Positions 1-11,677 of a stretch of 64,000 nucleotides of DNA are shown here, piece by piece; the first letter of the stretch is position 1, and each line of letters opens with the position of its first letter. Location of the stretch: NCBI GenBank assembly GCA_916613615.1, contig OU744725.1:58226575-58290574 (forward strand). The letters are read 5' to 3'. The notes beneath the pieces are model-generated. The model was not told the DNA's origin, searched no databases, and saw only the letters and a program-made list of their open reading frames with translations. The stretch comes from Steromphala cineraria. Taxonomy: Eukaryota > Mollusca > Gastropoda > Trochida > Trochidae. The position numbers were made by a program, and so were the translations under genes.

Positions 1-411
1 ATTGGACTACCGGAGAACCTCTGTTAATGCTTAGTAGATCTATATTTTCAAAACATCAATCAGGGATCGATACAGGGTTAAATATAACATTTAATTCATA
101 TATTTCTACGGCAGAAGATCATCTACATGTCGGCATGCTTCGATGTTTGTATGTAAACAAACATCGAAGGTGTCGTCACATGTCAACATAGACCCCGTCA
201 AAAAAAAAATTCCAAACCAGTCACGTCAAATATTCCTTTAAACATGACTTAACTACAATAAATACTAGCAAATAATTATATTTGTGTGGTTGAATTACTT
301 TTAATATTTGAAAACTACGCGCTCGAAATGTTGAGGCAACTGGAGGAAAGCTATGGAGCTTCCGGTCTTTCTGCCTCCACTGAATATTCATGAGCTAGCC
401 GTCGCGTGAAA

Positions 412-423
412 TTTCCCGCGAAA
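412..423. promoter_or_regulatory. Palindromic E2F-type site
   Basis: TTTCCCGCGAAA matches the E2F/DP consensus (TTTSSCGC) on both strands. It sits in a locally GC-richer patch (about 340-470) in otherwise AT-rich DNA. It may belong to a promoter, but no plus-strand gene start was found just downstream and the patch overlaps the doubtful last exon at 438-482. Sequence match only. Confidence 0.3.
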
Positions 424-437
424 AAGGGTCTATACGG

Positions 438-767
438 TTACGATTTTTCGTGGCAAAATTGCCGATGTTCTTTACCAAAGTACTTGAGGTGATAGCAAAA
501 AAAAAACATAACAATATTTTATAATTTACGTTGATAATTAATATGTGTAAAGTCCTAAACATGTGTTACAAAAATACATTCTTACGAACCTTTTGGTCCC
601 TCGTGCAAAAGCTTTAGTTTTGGCGGGATGAATGGAGAAGGGGTCATGTTTAGCAAATTCCGAGTTTTTCTCAATATCTTTTGAAATATTCCATAGAAAA
701 AAGTTGATATGATGATTTTGTGGTGATAAATTCAGAATAATATTTTCGAATGCTTTACCACTACTCA
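438..767 (-). CDS. Possible 3' end of an unrecognised gene (two exons)
   Basis: On the minus strand an open block at 586-767 lies between an acceptor (TTGCAG) and a donor (GTAAGA). It splices in phase 0 to a block at 438-482 that starts after CTCAAG and ends in TAA. The joined reading frame gives about 74 residues with no stop, including HDPFSIHPAKTKAF and ending FCHEKS. The 586-767 block is less AT-rich than its surroundings in its second half, as coding exons are here. It begins in phase 1, so at least one upstream exon is needed, but I found none between 770 and 2600. I do not recognise the protein. It could be a gene fragment, a pseudogene or chance. The call rests only on splice sites and phase. 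Confidence 0.35.
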
Positions 768-770
768 CTG

Positions 771-1140
771 CAATGATTTACCAAAAGTGCCATGATGTAT
801 CAAAGACATCGTAAATATCACGATATTGCACCAGAATACGTATAAATAAGTGAGTAAACCTAAGGTATGTAGCTGTCATGAGCTCAAAACATCCAAATGG
901 ATAAATTGAATTCACTAAGATTTTTAAAAATGAATTGATGAACAATACCTATGAATCTATATGATTTACTTTGGAACAACTTTACCCACATTATACATTC
1001 TCGTCAATCTGTCCTCTGCTTTGTTTTGCTAATTATTTAACTTTAGCAGGAGACAGGGCTATGTAATCATTTTGGGATGATATAGCGAGATTTACTGATT
1101 TTTTACCTATGTAAACATGTGTCATTGAATCACGGAATGT
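771..1140. other. AT-rich stretch without a gene
   Basis: No open exon with splice sites, RNA gene or clear repeat was seen here. Confidence 0.4.
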
Positions 1141-1935
1141 AGCTTTACTACATGCTTAAAACTTGAAATCATTATGCAGTATCAACCTTGCAATTTGAGA
1201 ACCTTTTTCTGACGATACTTTTAATGAGTTTGATATTGATAATATCAATTATAAAGCTGAAAATTTTCAATGTTCCCTTAATTTAGATATACGATATATT
1301 GTGATTGATCAACTATGCTCTTTTCAGAACAGCAACGTTAAAGTGCAGAAACAGTTTCCTTGCCCTAGTTTAGGTGTTATGTAATGATGAACTTGTGAGG
1401 TCATCGCACATGCGCATAACTTGAGTCCTGTATTCTGTAGATATCATTGTGACGCCAGACTTTGAGGGATCTGATCTATTAACGTTTGGTAAGTGTTTGG
1501 GAACTGAGTAATACATGAACATATCAATGTCAATATCTTGTCCCTTTCAAAATTCAAGATGTGTTCATGTTGTGTTAAAACATTTATGTATAGCAAAGAC
1601 GTAAATCCATTTATTTACGTGTTTGTGTATACACTTAATGATAACATATAGTTTACATAATGAATAAAAATTTCTGATAAGAGTATTTTTAAAATTTGCG
1701 AGGGTCAAAAACGTGACATTACATATTTGTATCTTTTCGAATTTTTTCAGTTTGCATGTCTCTATCTACTTTACATGTTTCGAAGTGAAGTTTGAAATTT
1801 GGCGCATGCCAGCTGCGTTATAGGGTATTAGGTTAGCTTAAATTATACATAATTATTGTACGTAAGCTTTGATTGTGGGACCTTGAATATCAAGGTTCAA
1901 GGTCACCAGATGTTATTGTGAAATTGTCATGTAAA
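1141..1935 (+). repeat. Segmental duplication, copy 1 (upstream of transporter A)
   Basis: 1141-1730 is closely similar to 11678-12259, and 1740-1935 continues as 13198-13406. Shared landmarks include GATATTGATAATATCAATTA, the run AGATATACGATATATTGTGA and the later GGGACCTTGAATATCAA. Both copies lie upstream of a transporter gene in the same orientation. They are therefore probably the 5' flanking part of the duplicated unit. Copy 2 carries about 0.9 kb of extra DNA. Confidence 0.85.
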
Positions 1936-2044
1936 CGCTCAAAGTGACACAGAGTATGTTGATGGGATCACATATGTCAAATTTAGAAATCGATGTTATG
2001 CATCGGTAACCAATAACTGTTACAGAAAATTACAAGTTCAAGGT

Positions 2045-2170
2045 TCATAATCAATCTTCTTTGTTTCCAGTGGCTGCAAAACAACCATAACAAGTTGCAA
2101 CCACAACAATATAAAATCTATCAATTCAATTGTTCATAATCAATCTTCTTTGTTTCCGGTGGTTGCAAGT
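2045..2170 (+). repeat. Short tandem duplication
   Basis: A segment of about 36 bp (TTCATAATCAATCTTCTTTG followed by TTTCCRGTGG) occurs at about 2045 and again at about 2130. The intervening motif ACAAGTTGC...ACAATATAAA recurs at about 2597-2622, on the other side of the LINE fragment. This suggests local duplications around the insertion. Confidence 0.6.
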
Positions 2171-2179
2171 CAATCTATT

Positions 2180-2580
2180 CAATCTATTCAATCAATATTT
2201 ATTCAATATTCAGAGGCCTCAGGACTATAATACATTATATAGTATTATACAGTTTAATATACATATAAATGTGTTTTACACAAGCAAAAACCATAATGAA
2301 ATGTGATTCAGTGTTACTACTGTCTCCTAATTTCTAATGCGTTGTATATAAACATTGCAAGATTCTGTATTTCTAACATTTTTTTATAGTTTAATAAATA
2401 CTAGAATTTATCTTTAGATTGATGGACATAATAGAAGTCTTTGAGATATTTTTTACGTAGTTCATTATAACAAGGACACACAAGCATTGATTGAAAAGGG
2501 TAGATTTCTTAACATGAAAAGAGAAGAGAGAATATGTAAATCGTGCAAAAATAACCTCTTGGAAGATGAATACCATTTTT
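2180..2580. mobile_element. Non-LTR retrotransposon (LINE) fragment, probably internally inverted
   Basis: On the plus strand about 2478-2577 encodes part of the cysteine/histidine domain found at the C-terminus of many LINE reverse transcriptases (RICKSCKNNLLEDEYHFL, C-x2-C-x9-H). The left end (about 2180-2250, TATTCAATATTCAGAGGCCTC) instead resembles the 3' end of the minus-strand LINE at 48691-49198, in that same minus orientation. Coding part and tail thus point in opposite directions, as in twin-primed (5'-inverted) LINE insertions. It lies just upstream of transporter A exon 1 and has no counterpart upstream of transporter B. Confidence 0.6.
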
Positions 2581-2652
2581 TGCAAAACAATCATAACAAG
2601 TTGCGATCCCAACAATATAAACTTTATCATTTAATTGGCTGAATCACAGAGG

Positions 2653-5600
2653 ATGGATGAAGAAAATCAAGAAGACAAACCGGAAATGGATCCGCACAAA
2701 GTTACACAGGACTTGCTGACGAAGAAGACACAAAGAGATGACGTCAGTGATCCTTTATATGGTTGGGTTGTTGTGTTTGCTTCTTTCATGGCCCATGTGC
2801 TGTTCTTCGGCATAAATATATCATTTGGTGTTATTTTCATCTTTCTATTGGAGTATTATAATCGTCCACGGGGAGAAACAGCACTGATTGGATCAATACC
2901 CTTCGCATTAGTGTTCTTGATATGTAAGTACATTTTTACAGGTATCATGTTTTTTATCACATAACACTGCGTATTGAACGATAACAAAATGTTAAATCAG
3001 AAAGTATCGATGTTATTCATTAAATCAATTGATTTATAAATTATTGAATATGTATTTCAATACCTTTGTGTTACAGTATAATGGAATTAGCCTTGGCATG
3101 TTTCTTTTTCATTTAAAATGTTCAAGGTACAAATGGCTTTCATTTCTATTTAAGTTCTTAGTACAAAACGCTTGTTCATAAATTTTGAAATTTTATTCAG
3201 GTTACGATAATTATTCATGGAATGTCATTGTTCAACTTATTGGTAGATTGTCTATCTCCATATCTCTTTTTCTTCTGATACTCGAATTTATCAAAGAGCA
3301 AATGTTCGCTGAAACTACAAAACTTTTATTCTACTTCCTATTTCGGATCTAAGCAGCAAGTGATTATCTAAACGTTTTAAAATTCGTAACTCGACTTCTG
3401 AGACTACTATAATTACTAACGGTTTATTATCGATCGAAAATGTAACCTAAGTGAATGGACATAAATAACTTAAAACACATTCCCCTTTCATCCGCCTTTT
3501 TAAACCTCCCTCGAAGTCGTTAATATAATTATCTAATAATAACTTCAATCATGGTTCATACAATAATGATACACATCAAAGGGCCAGTAGCACGTTTTTT
3601 GATAATTTTATATTTATTTTTTTTCCTCTGATAATTGTAAGTTTATGTTAAATGTATTATTCTGACAGTGTCAAAAATCTCACTACACAAGTACATGCAA
3701 ATTAACGTAAAATCCATTGGCGGCCATTTTGTGTGAACACCTTTAATTCATTCTGTGTAAAAAAAAGGAATCGCATGGCTAAACTTTACGTTATATATTT
3801 GAATTATTACTGCTCTATTTAGTTTAAATACATTGTTTTTCATTGACATCACCTTGTATTCCCCCTAAAAACGTGCTACTGCTTCTTTAATTAACAAAAA
3901 AGAACCAATAGTAGTAAAATCTCTTAAATCTTTAACATGACAATGATAATCATTGCAGATTCATCATAACCATCATCATATGCAAGATTGATAAGGTATG
4001 AGGGCCTGCAATGAAGAAGTCGTCACATTGTTGCCATTGTCACTGCTACAATGTATTACCGTTTGGCTTCCCCTACAGCATAATAATCAAGATTTGTAAT
4101 GTGACTGTCGACTATCACATTCACTGGTAATTTCATTATTTGCACCGTGATAAAAATCATCATCATCAGCCAGCATTCTGCATTCAGCACCAGTTTCTGG
4201 GTTTCTGACGAACAAATATGGCTGCCGTCCTGTTGTGATATGCGGGGCTCTGATTGGCTCCTCTGGTTTCATCATCAGTTCCTTAGTAACCAGCATGGAC
4301 TTCCTGTACCTCACTTATGGTGTACTCGTCGGTATGTATCCTAACAATTTTCATAACATTAACATTGAAGGTCTAACCGCAAAGGTATGTATGACCAGAT
4401 ATCTGTCTTCTGTCTACAGTGTACTAGTCGGCAGTTGTCCCTAGTTATTTTTAAAGTATTTGAAATGCTTTCATCAAGATTTTTTAAAGTGTAAATGATT
4501 ATGTTATTTTACTCCTCACTCAGAGGAAAAATATAATGCTAAAGGTTCTGACCGCCGTGTCGGTATTGTTATCGTACTTCTACAAGCTAGATAATTGTTT
4601 CCGACCTCTCATCCGGGCAATGCCATATTTGCTTGATTTGGAGCAATTTCATTGGCTTGTTATGCAAAGTAGCTCAAGTCGTATACTGAGAAGACTATTA
4701 GAGATTTGTAAGATAATATCCCATGATCAGACAGGATGCTATTGATTTGCTGGATATGTTTCTGTATCATTAATTTTTCATTTTGAGTTTTCACTTTCAT
4801 AACAGATGTATCGTTTCTTCCTTGGGACAAAAAAACATGAGCATATGCAAGTTAAGGTTATTTCATGATGCTTATCGTCAATATGGCTGTGTTTCCAGGG
4901 ATTGGCCAAGGGCTTATGTGTTTGCCATCGAAAGTAATAGTGAACCAATACATGCACAAGAGACGAGGATTAGCCAATGGAATCTCTTCTTCTGGTGGAG
5001 GTGTTGGAGTTATACCTATAACACCCCTTTATACCACCTTGTATCGCCACTACAGCCTCAGAGGGATGTTCCTGGTCATGGGGGCGGTTGTCCTAAACGC
5101 AGCCGTTTGTGGGGCTTTGTACAGACCCCTGATAAAGCAAAAAGAAAGAAAAGATCACGTGAAAATTGGTAAATATAAAATGACATAAAGTTAATTTCAT
5201 GTGACAATTTTCTTTTCATACGTTTCAAATACAAGAGTTTTAAGTTTCGCTCAAAGCATAGCCCTTTGAGTTACGTGTACATAAAAATGAGAAATATTTG
5301 CCGTTTACTTCAAGTGATTTTATAGAAATGACCTTCGCCTTGGTCTCAGTTTCCTTTATACCAGTTACCTGACCAATTAAAATGATACCCTATGCTTTTC
5401 ATGACATTTGATCTGTTTTGATACCGCACATAATACCAAATATTCAGATATCAACATTATCTAGATTATTCCATATCAGAAATGTAACTGACAGTGACAT
5501 AGTAAAATAATGTTAAATCTGACTCTGTAAAGTTTCATTTTACAGATGTCCCTTCTAAAAAGGACGGAAAGATGTTTTTCAACTTCTGTCGGTCATACAA

Positions 5601-7407
5601 ACGTCTCCTGTCTGAAAACCTGAAATTTACCGTATTGGTCGTTGCAAGCTTTTTACTTTCACTTGGGTTAGTTGTTCCACATACGCACCTCCCCCGGAAA
5701 GCACGTGACCATGGACTTCCGGATCACGAGATTGCCTGGTTCGTACCTTTGATTGGTGTAACGGGTGTATTTGGGAGACTCGTTGTTGGCTGCATTGTCG
5801 ACACTTGGGGTCACGTGACTGCCGTTTGGAGTTGGTCGTCCATCATATGCGGAGTTAGTCTTCTCTTGTGTCCAATCATGACGTCATTCCCGTCTTTGAT
5901 TGGATTTTCCATAATATATGGAACATTTTCGGGTACGTTCCATTTAGGTCAACTTGTTTTCTGCCAATCACAGGAATCTGGTTGTTAAAACGAAAACATC
6001 ATATCGACAAAACCCTTAAAATGATGCTGTCACAAATGTTTTCAGAAATCATTTAAACAAAAATGTTTATAGTTCAAACGTGAATTGTCTTTTTCAGCTG
6101 ATTACAATTATAAAACGTCGTTTTGAATTTGCCCTTGGTTACAAGAAACCAAAGTAACAAATGATTTTTGTCACTCTTCAGGTGTGTGGATAGGAATGGT
6201 GACCGTTGTCTTGGTTGAAATTGTTGGTTTAGAAAACCTCAGCGATGCGCTAGGTATACTGCAGTTTTCACAGGGCTGTGGCATACTGGTTGGGCCTCCA
6301 TTTGCAGGTATAGTCATCCTTGGATATATCAATCTTAAGACTATTGTAAAGGCACATATATCAATTATCAAGTCACCAAAGGACTATGATATATACTACG
6401 CGACAATAGTTTAGACTCACCATCAAATGATGCTATGAAATTGCAGTATTGGTGGGGATGGTAAAATTGATTTTTGCTTTCTCAAACATCAACTTATTTA
6501 CCAAAGTGTCATGTATTTGTCATTTATGGATCTTGATCAACAAGTCCATTATGAAAGTTAACTGACAAATGGTCAGGAGAAGTTCATGGACTTTGTTGAA
6601 AAGGCAATGTTTTAACGTTATTAGGACTCCAATGTTACGAGGAAAGTTTTTCATTATTTGGGGTCGAATAAAATGTTCAAACTTTTCTTACGGCGTTGAT
6701 TCCGAGACATGAAGAAAAGAGTCATTAGTTGTTAAGATATAAGCGATAGAAAATAGCACATAACACTTTTCACTGAGTCTAAACTTTTGTCTTGTAGTAT
6801 ATATTCTCACATTAACTTTGCAAAGCATCTCTCGTATTTGGGATCACAATAGACGTACCGGTGGAAAAGCTTCCCAACGTAACGCAAACAGTTCGAATAC
6901 ACAGATTGAGACTGATTGATTGAGTCAATCAGGGGTTCATAGGAAAACTGACATTACAACATTGTACTGGAACTTGTGACTGATAGTTTACAATGATATA
7001 TATTATAAACGTACTGGGTCCCCAATGTAATTACTAAACTGCATTGCGATTCCAATAAAAGTAGATAAACAATTTCATTCAAATAAAAGGTTTTTGTAAG
7101 GACATTTTAAACTTATTCAACGTCTACAGATAGCAAAATGTCATCAAATGACTCTGTGATAAATATAAACATTTAATCAGCTTTTATTAACATATTATGT
7201 TGATCTTCTGAGAGCAGAAAACTTGAGTAACATTGTCAATCACCTGTTGTGTGACGTGCAGGTTGGCTGTTCGACCTGACGGGAACTTACGATGCGTCTT
7301 TCTATGCTTCCGGTTCTCTGGTCGTCACTTCCGGTTTGATGGTGCTGTTGGCTACACAACTGGATACTGGTCTCGTGGCAAAGAAACTGCGTAGACCAAT
7401 TGAATAA
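2653..7407 (+). CDS. SLC16-type monocarboxylate transporter A (6 exons, 447 aa)
   Basis: This is an MFS transporter of the monocarboxylate (SLC16) type, expected in a membrane with 12 helices. Exons are 2653-2923, 4188-4331, 4899-5168, 5546-5932, 6182-6307 and 7262-7407 (TAA). All junctions are GT/AG, every intron is phase 1, and the sum is 1344 nt. The charged N-terminal tail (about 32 aa) leads into DPLYGWVVVF, the TM1 motif corresponding to PDGGWGWVVV in vertebrate MCTs. The family loop motif YMHKRRGLANG is at about 156-166. A TM8-type FGR motif has its arginine at about 306. After a charged cytoplasmic loop (about 218-240) come the remaining helices and a short tail. I start at ATG 2653 because the ATG that starts transporter B reads TTG here (2635). 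An AATAAA lies 15 nt after the stop. The substrate cannot be told; MCT9/12/14-like relatives are the closest I can name, tentatively. Confidence 0.9.
3577..3890 (+). mobile_element. MITE family 1, copy in intron 1 of transporter A
   Basis: It starts AAAGGGCCAGTAGCACG and ends ACGTGCTACTGCTTCTTTAA, the inverted termini of a family with at least six copies in the window. The shared interior includes GGCGGCCATTTTGTGTGAAC and the run GGAATCGCATGGCTAAACTT. It has no coding capacity. Confidence 0.85.
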
Positions 7408-7421
7408 CCAATGTAAAGTGA

Positions 7422-7427
7422 AATAAA
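7422..7427 (+). promoter_or_regulatory. Polyadenylation signal of transporter A
   Basis: AATAAA lies 15 nt downstream of the stop codon at 7405-7407, implying a very short 3' UTR. Confidence 0.65.
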
Positions 7428-7776
7428 GGTGTTATACTGACATAACCCAATTACATCTTTTTCATTCATTGATTTTGAAAAAAGGACTGAAACGGGTGGA
7501 CTGCGTCAGTTTACATTAAAATTGACTTTATGAATTACCCTATTCATAATATTCAAATTACGTTGGATCCACTAGCACCGTAACTTTTCCGACTTTCGAC
7601 CCTCACCTTTTGGACATAATAACAACTTGATGTCAACTTCACTTTATTCTCCAAAAACACCATTCGTGATATAAGAGTACAAAGAGATATAATGAATATG
7701 TACAAACAGTCAAAATGGCGGTGGTTTCAAGCAAAATATATGGGATACATTCGTTCTTTCAAAGAAGATCTTTACA

Positions 7777-8140
7777 TTAAAGGGGCACTAGCACCTTTTT
7801 TGAAAATGTTATATTTCAAATTTTTCACTGATAATTTTTCGTTAATGCTAAATGTATTATTTTGATAGTGTCAAACATTTCATAACACAAATCAATCACC
7901 CGTGGTCAGAGGACAAAGTATAAAGATTTACATAAAATCTATTGAGGGCCATTTTGTGTGAACACCATTAATTCAGTTTGTAATAGAAAAAGGAATCGCA
8001 TGGCTAAACTTAACATTATATATTTAAAATATTATTGCTTCATTTAGTTAAAATACATTGTCTTTCAATGGGAACCATTAATTTTCATTTTCCTGACATC
8101 ACCTTATATTCCCCCTAAAACGTGCTACTGCCCCTTTAAA
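7777..8140 (+). mobile_element. MITE family 1, copy downstream of transporter A
   Basis: Termini are TTAAAGGGGCACTAGCACC and CGTGCTACTGCCCCTTTAA, about 360 bp apart. TTAA stands at both ends. The interior matches the other copies (GGCCATTTTGTGTGAACACC, GGAATCGCATGGCTAAACTT). Confidence 0.9.
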
Positions 8141-8520
8141 TCGACACGTCAACATACACAGGTATATTCAAGCTTTTTGTATAGTGGATGATATAGCATT
8201 TATAAACTTTGCCAGGTTTCGAAGAACAATAAAGCCAGAAGATGTAAATATCTGCCTGCAAGATACAGTGTTTGAGAGTTTTTCAGGAATATTTTTGCTT
8301 CTAGTTTTATGAAAAGGTGGGCCCCAATAAAGTTGAATATATAAGATAAAATCATAACATGTTAACAGTTTTCCAATAACTGTATTACATCATTGTTTCA
8401 ACATTCAAAATTGATCCAAACGTGACAATGAATTTCCAATTCTTAGATCAGACAACTGTGGGAGTTTTGTTAAAACTGTTCGGTCTCTGTGTTCCATCAG
8501 AAACTGCTAACTTGACTTCA

Positions 8521-8984
8521 TGGCTGCGTTCGTTTTGACCCACTCGAGTGTAATCTTGCGCATGCTCGGATGCCACTAAGAGCGAACGACTTGTATGTTC
8601 TCTTGAGTGTCGCACTTGGTTGCCTTGCTGTAAACAATATGGCCGAAAAATTGAATTTTTCACAAACAATTTATGATTAAATTTTAACAACACATGGTCT
8701 CCAAAATCACAGATATGTTATAGATTTCCTTTAACCAAATCTAAACCTCACATTGGCAAGTTGCTATTGTGTTAAAACAAACTTATATTTAAGTAAGTAT
8801 GCCTGTGGTATGTTATAAACACTGTGTCAAGTGACGTACTTCCGTTACTCTCACGACCTCCCTCCCCGATTTAGCAGGAGGGACATTGAGTGACTCTAGC
8901 GTGCACACGAGAGTGACACTATGGTCGTTCGATTAGGAATTTCATCGCTCGTGCGACACACTCTGTGCAAAACGAACGCAGCCC
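8521..8984. mobile_element. Inverted-repeat element, possible MITE
   Basis: The ends are TGGCTGCGTTCGTTTTG (8521-8537) and CAAAACGAACGCAGCCC (8968-8984), inverted and nearly identical over 17 bp, enclosing about 430 bp. Inside each end are related runs (CACTCGAGTG, GTGCGACACACTC). It is more GC-rich than its surroundings and has no coding capacity. Confidence 0.65.
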
Positions 8985-10658
8985 AGATTACACAACGTAT
9001 GAACTTTGAACTGTAGAAAAACCTTTGAAGTGTGATCATGTTGATCCAATGATTTTCATTTGATTAGAGCTAAATTTCGTTCTAAGATATTAAAAAATCA
9101 ATTTCAAATTCAAAATTATCAAATTGCGAGTTTCGTGACGTTATTCAAGGCTTAAGATGGATAACAATGAGGATTTACTAATGCCTTAACAAGAATAGGG
9201 GTTGTTTTGTTCCTTCTATTCCAAACATTTTCTTTCTTTTATTAATAGATAATGTGGCATTCAAATGGTATTGATCATATAATAACTAATCTTAGCAATT
9301 TATTGAAATGATTATCTCTTAGTACAGAGATTATCGAATCGACTTATTGTCTTAAATTACAGAGATAACTAACAGACAGTAAAGTACAGAGATAGATTTT
9401 ATAGAGGCTTTTTTTCGTTACGGCGACGCTTTCATATATCCCTCAACCTTTGCCCTAGTAAGGTGTTCAATAAAGCTAACTTGCAATTATTCAAAAATAT
9501 TAAGTTGAGAATTAATAAAACAAGAAAAGCCTTTAAAAAGGCATGCTTGGTGCCACTTGAAGGGGATTGTTGTTATTTGACCAATTTGGGTGATGAGTGA
9601 ACAGTTACAACACTGGGTAACAACACTAATATTTGCACGAGTATTAATCAATCAATCAAACTTAATTTAACAAAATTAATTTCTATCAACATGAGGTTTT
9701 GAAGGTTTTGAATATTGTTACATTTAACAACGAGTGTTAGTATATTTCATATAAAAAGACACGGGCGATATTCTATTAATCATCCAAAGTAACTCTTTTT
9801 TACATCTCAGAGAAATAAATGTATCTCTAACACAAAAATACTAGATTTTCAAGACAGTGAATGTCATTGCATAGTGACGTAAAAGCACTGTGTTGTCATG
9901 TAGCGTTGACAATGACAGGATATTATGCAAACTGTACTGCCAAAACGATATCTCCTAGGCGCTATCGCTTGATCTCTCACAAGCCATGATGGTAAATTAT
10001 TAACAAGAGTATATTACAGATACTTAAAAAACCAAAGTACTTTCGGATGTTATCCGCTGAGATAAGCAGGCCTGATAGTTGTGGCGTGGAACCAACGATT
10101 TATGTCATATTCTAAATATAGCACGTCATATTCAGATTATAAATACATGTTTTCAACGTAATCATTTAGCGACATCTTTAAGTATGACTTGTGACGTGGT
10201 CGTAAATGCTCCACCTATTAGTAATCATTAGTCCTATTTCAACGTCACGATCGCACTTACAGAAACATTACTTTTAATTCGCCAGGAGAGTCCAACGTGA
10301 AATTAAATATCGTGGGTTATGAAAAAGTGGATTCTGCGATTATTGAATGCGATATAATGCTCTTATCTAGAACAAATGCAGACTCTTCTTCAAATGAAGT
10401 TGTTTTTGATTGAGTCTGTTAGCATTAATAAGCGTCTTGAATCGAAAATATTATTACTCTTTTAATATGACATTTAAAGTTAAATCATATACCACAGTTT
10501 AATGTGCCAAATATTATGGATACAACATATGTGATTGGCGCGGCTTCCCTTTAAAAATATCAACAGTAATATAGAGAGAATTCAGCAAAGTTTGAAAAAA
10601 TCCAAACATAACTGATTAAAAGCAAATAAGGTGTCTGGTTCTCTTCTGTTTGACTTCA
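8985..10658. other. Intergenic stretch, nothing recognised
   Basis: It is AT-rich. I saw no exon pair, RNA gene or clear repeat ends in it. Confidence 0.4.
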
Positions 10659-10888
10659 ATGCTTGAATCACAGAAAATGGGTGAAGACAATCAAGTAGAC
10701 AATAAGCCGGAAATGTATCGAAATGTAATGACACAAGAACTGATGACGAACAAGACAAAAAGTGATGACGTCATTGATCCATTCTCTGGTGGGGTTGTTG
10801 TGTTTGCTGCTTTCATAGCCCTATGTTATGGTTTTTGGCATTATCCTTTGCTTCGGTGTTATTTATTTATTCTTATTGGAGTATTATA
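10659..10888 (+). pseudogene. Decayed exon 1 of a third transporter copy
   Basis: The reading frame from ATG 10659 (LESQKMGEDNQVDNKPEM, then QELMTNKTKSDDVIDPFSGG) is clearly homologous to exon 1 of transporters A and B. After VVVFAAFIAL it shifts frame, and homology goes on in another frame (TTGGAGTATTATAACGAGG, then GGTGAAACAGCATGGATTGG) with small deletions, and no donor site is kept. The DPxYGW motif of TM1 has become DPFSGG. No trace of exons 2-6 was found between here and 14200. It is an orphan exon left by an unequal or incomplete duplication. Confidence 0.8.
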
Positions 10889-11677
10889 ACGAGGTGAAAC
10901 AGCATGGATTGGATGAATGTCAACTGGAATCATGTGTTAGATAAGATGAGAAAATTATTTATTGTCCGATAAGGAATTTGTGTTGCATTTAAGTGAGAAT
11001 AAAATTCAGAATTACATACATACATACAAAACATATATACAAATGAAATACTCAAATATTTACAAATGAACAAACACTGAGATAATGTACTTACATTTCC
11101 TTACCGTACATATGGAACATCCTGAAGGCATCCCTTAGGGAAAACATAGACAAAAGAGGAACATGTGCGGCGCATAACACATTGAATATGCATTATGAAT
11201 ATCTCCTATTTCGAAAACAAATTCGAAACTGTACCGAAAAACCTTAATCAGATGACTGCAAATACAAATCTGTCTCAAATAGATGCTCTTGCACAGGTCA
11301 TTCAGAAAAAATAAACTCTTTGTTATATCTCCATTCAAAAAATCTCTATGGTATGCTTCTTTCGAAAGCGACGCCTGAAATAATCGAAGTCTGCTTTCAA
11401 TAAACGCTTTTGGGGAGACAGTTGAAAAAATAGAGCCCGGTGTCTAATGAAGGATTTACAATTGAATCATCACTATGCCCTCCTTTCCATTTTCATCTTC
11501 TTTTAAATATCATTTTGCCATACATAAAACCGGTAACGTTTTAGAGAATTTCCGTGTAAACAAGATTCAAAATCAAAATATGCAATATGATGAAAGCTAT
11601 GGTCTGTGAATGAACTATATTTTCAAAACGGTTACGGGAAATGTCATATTTCGTGTGCAAAATGTCCTATGTCCTTT
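10889..11677. other. Intergenic stretch, nothing recognised
   Basis: Between the exon-1 relic and copy 2 of the segmental duplication I see no gene and no further exon relic. Confidence 0.4.
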
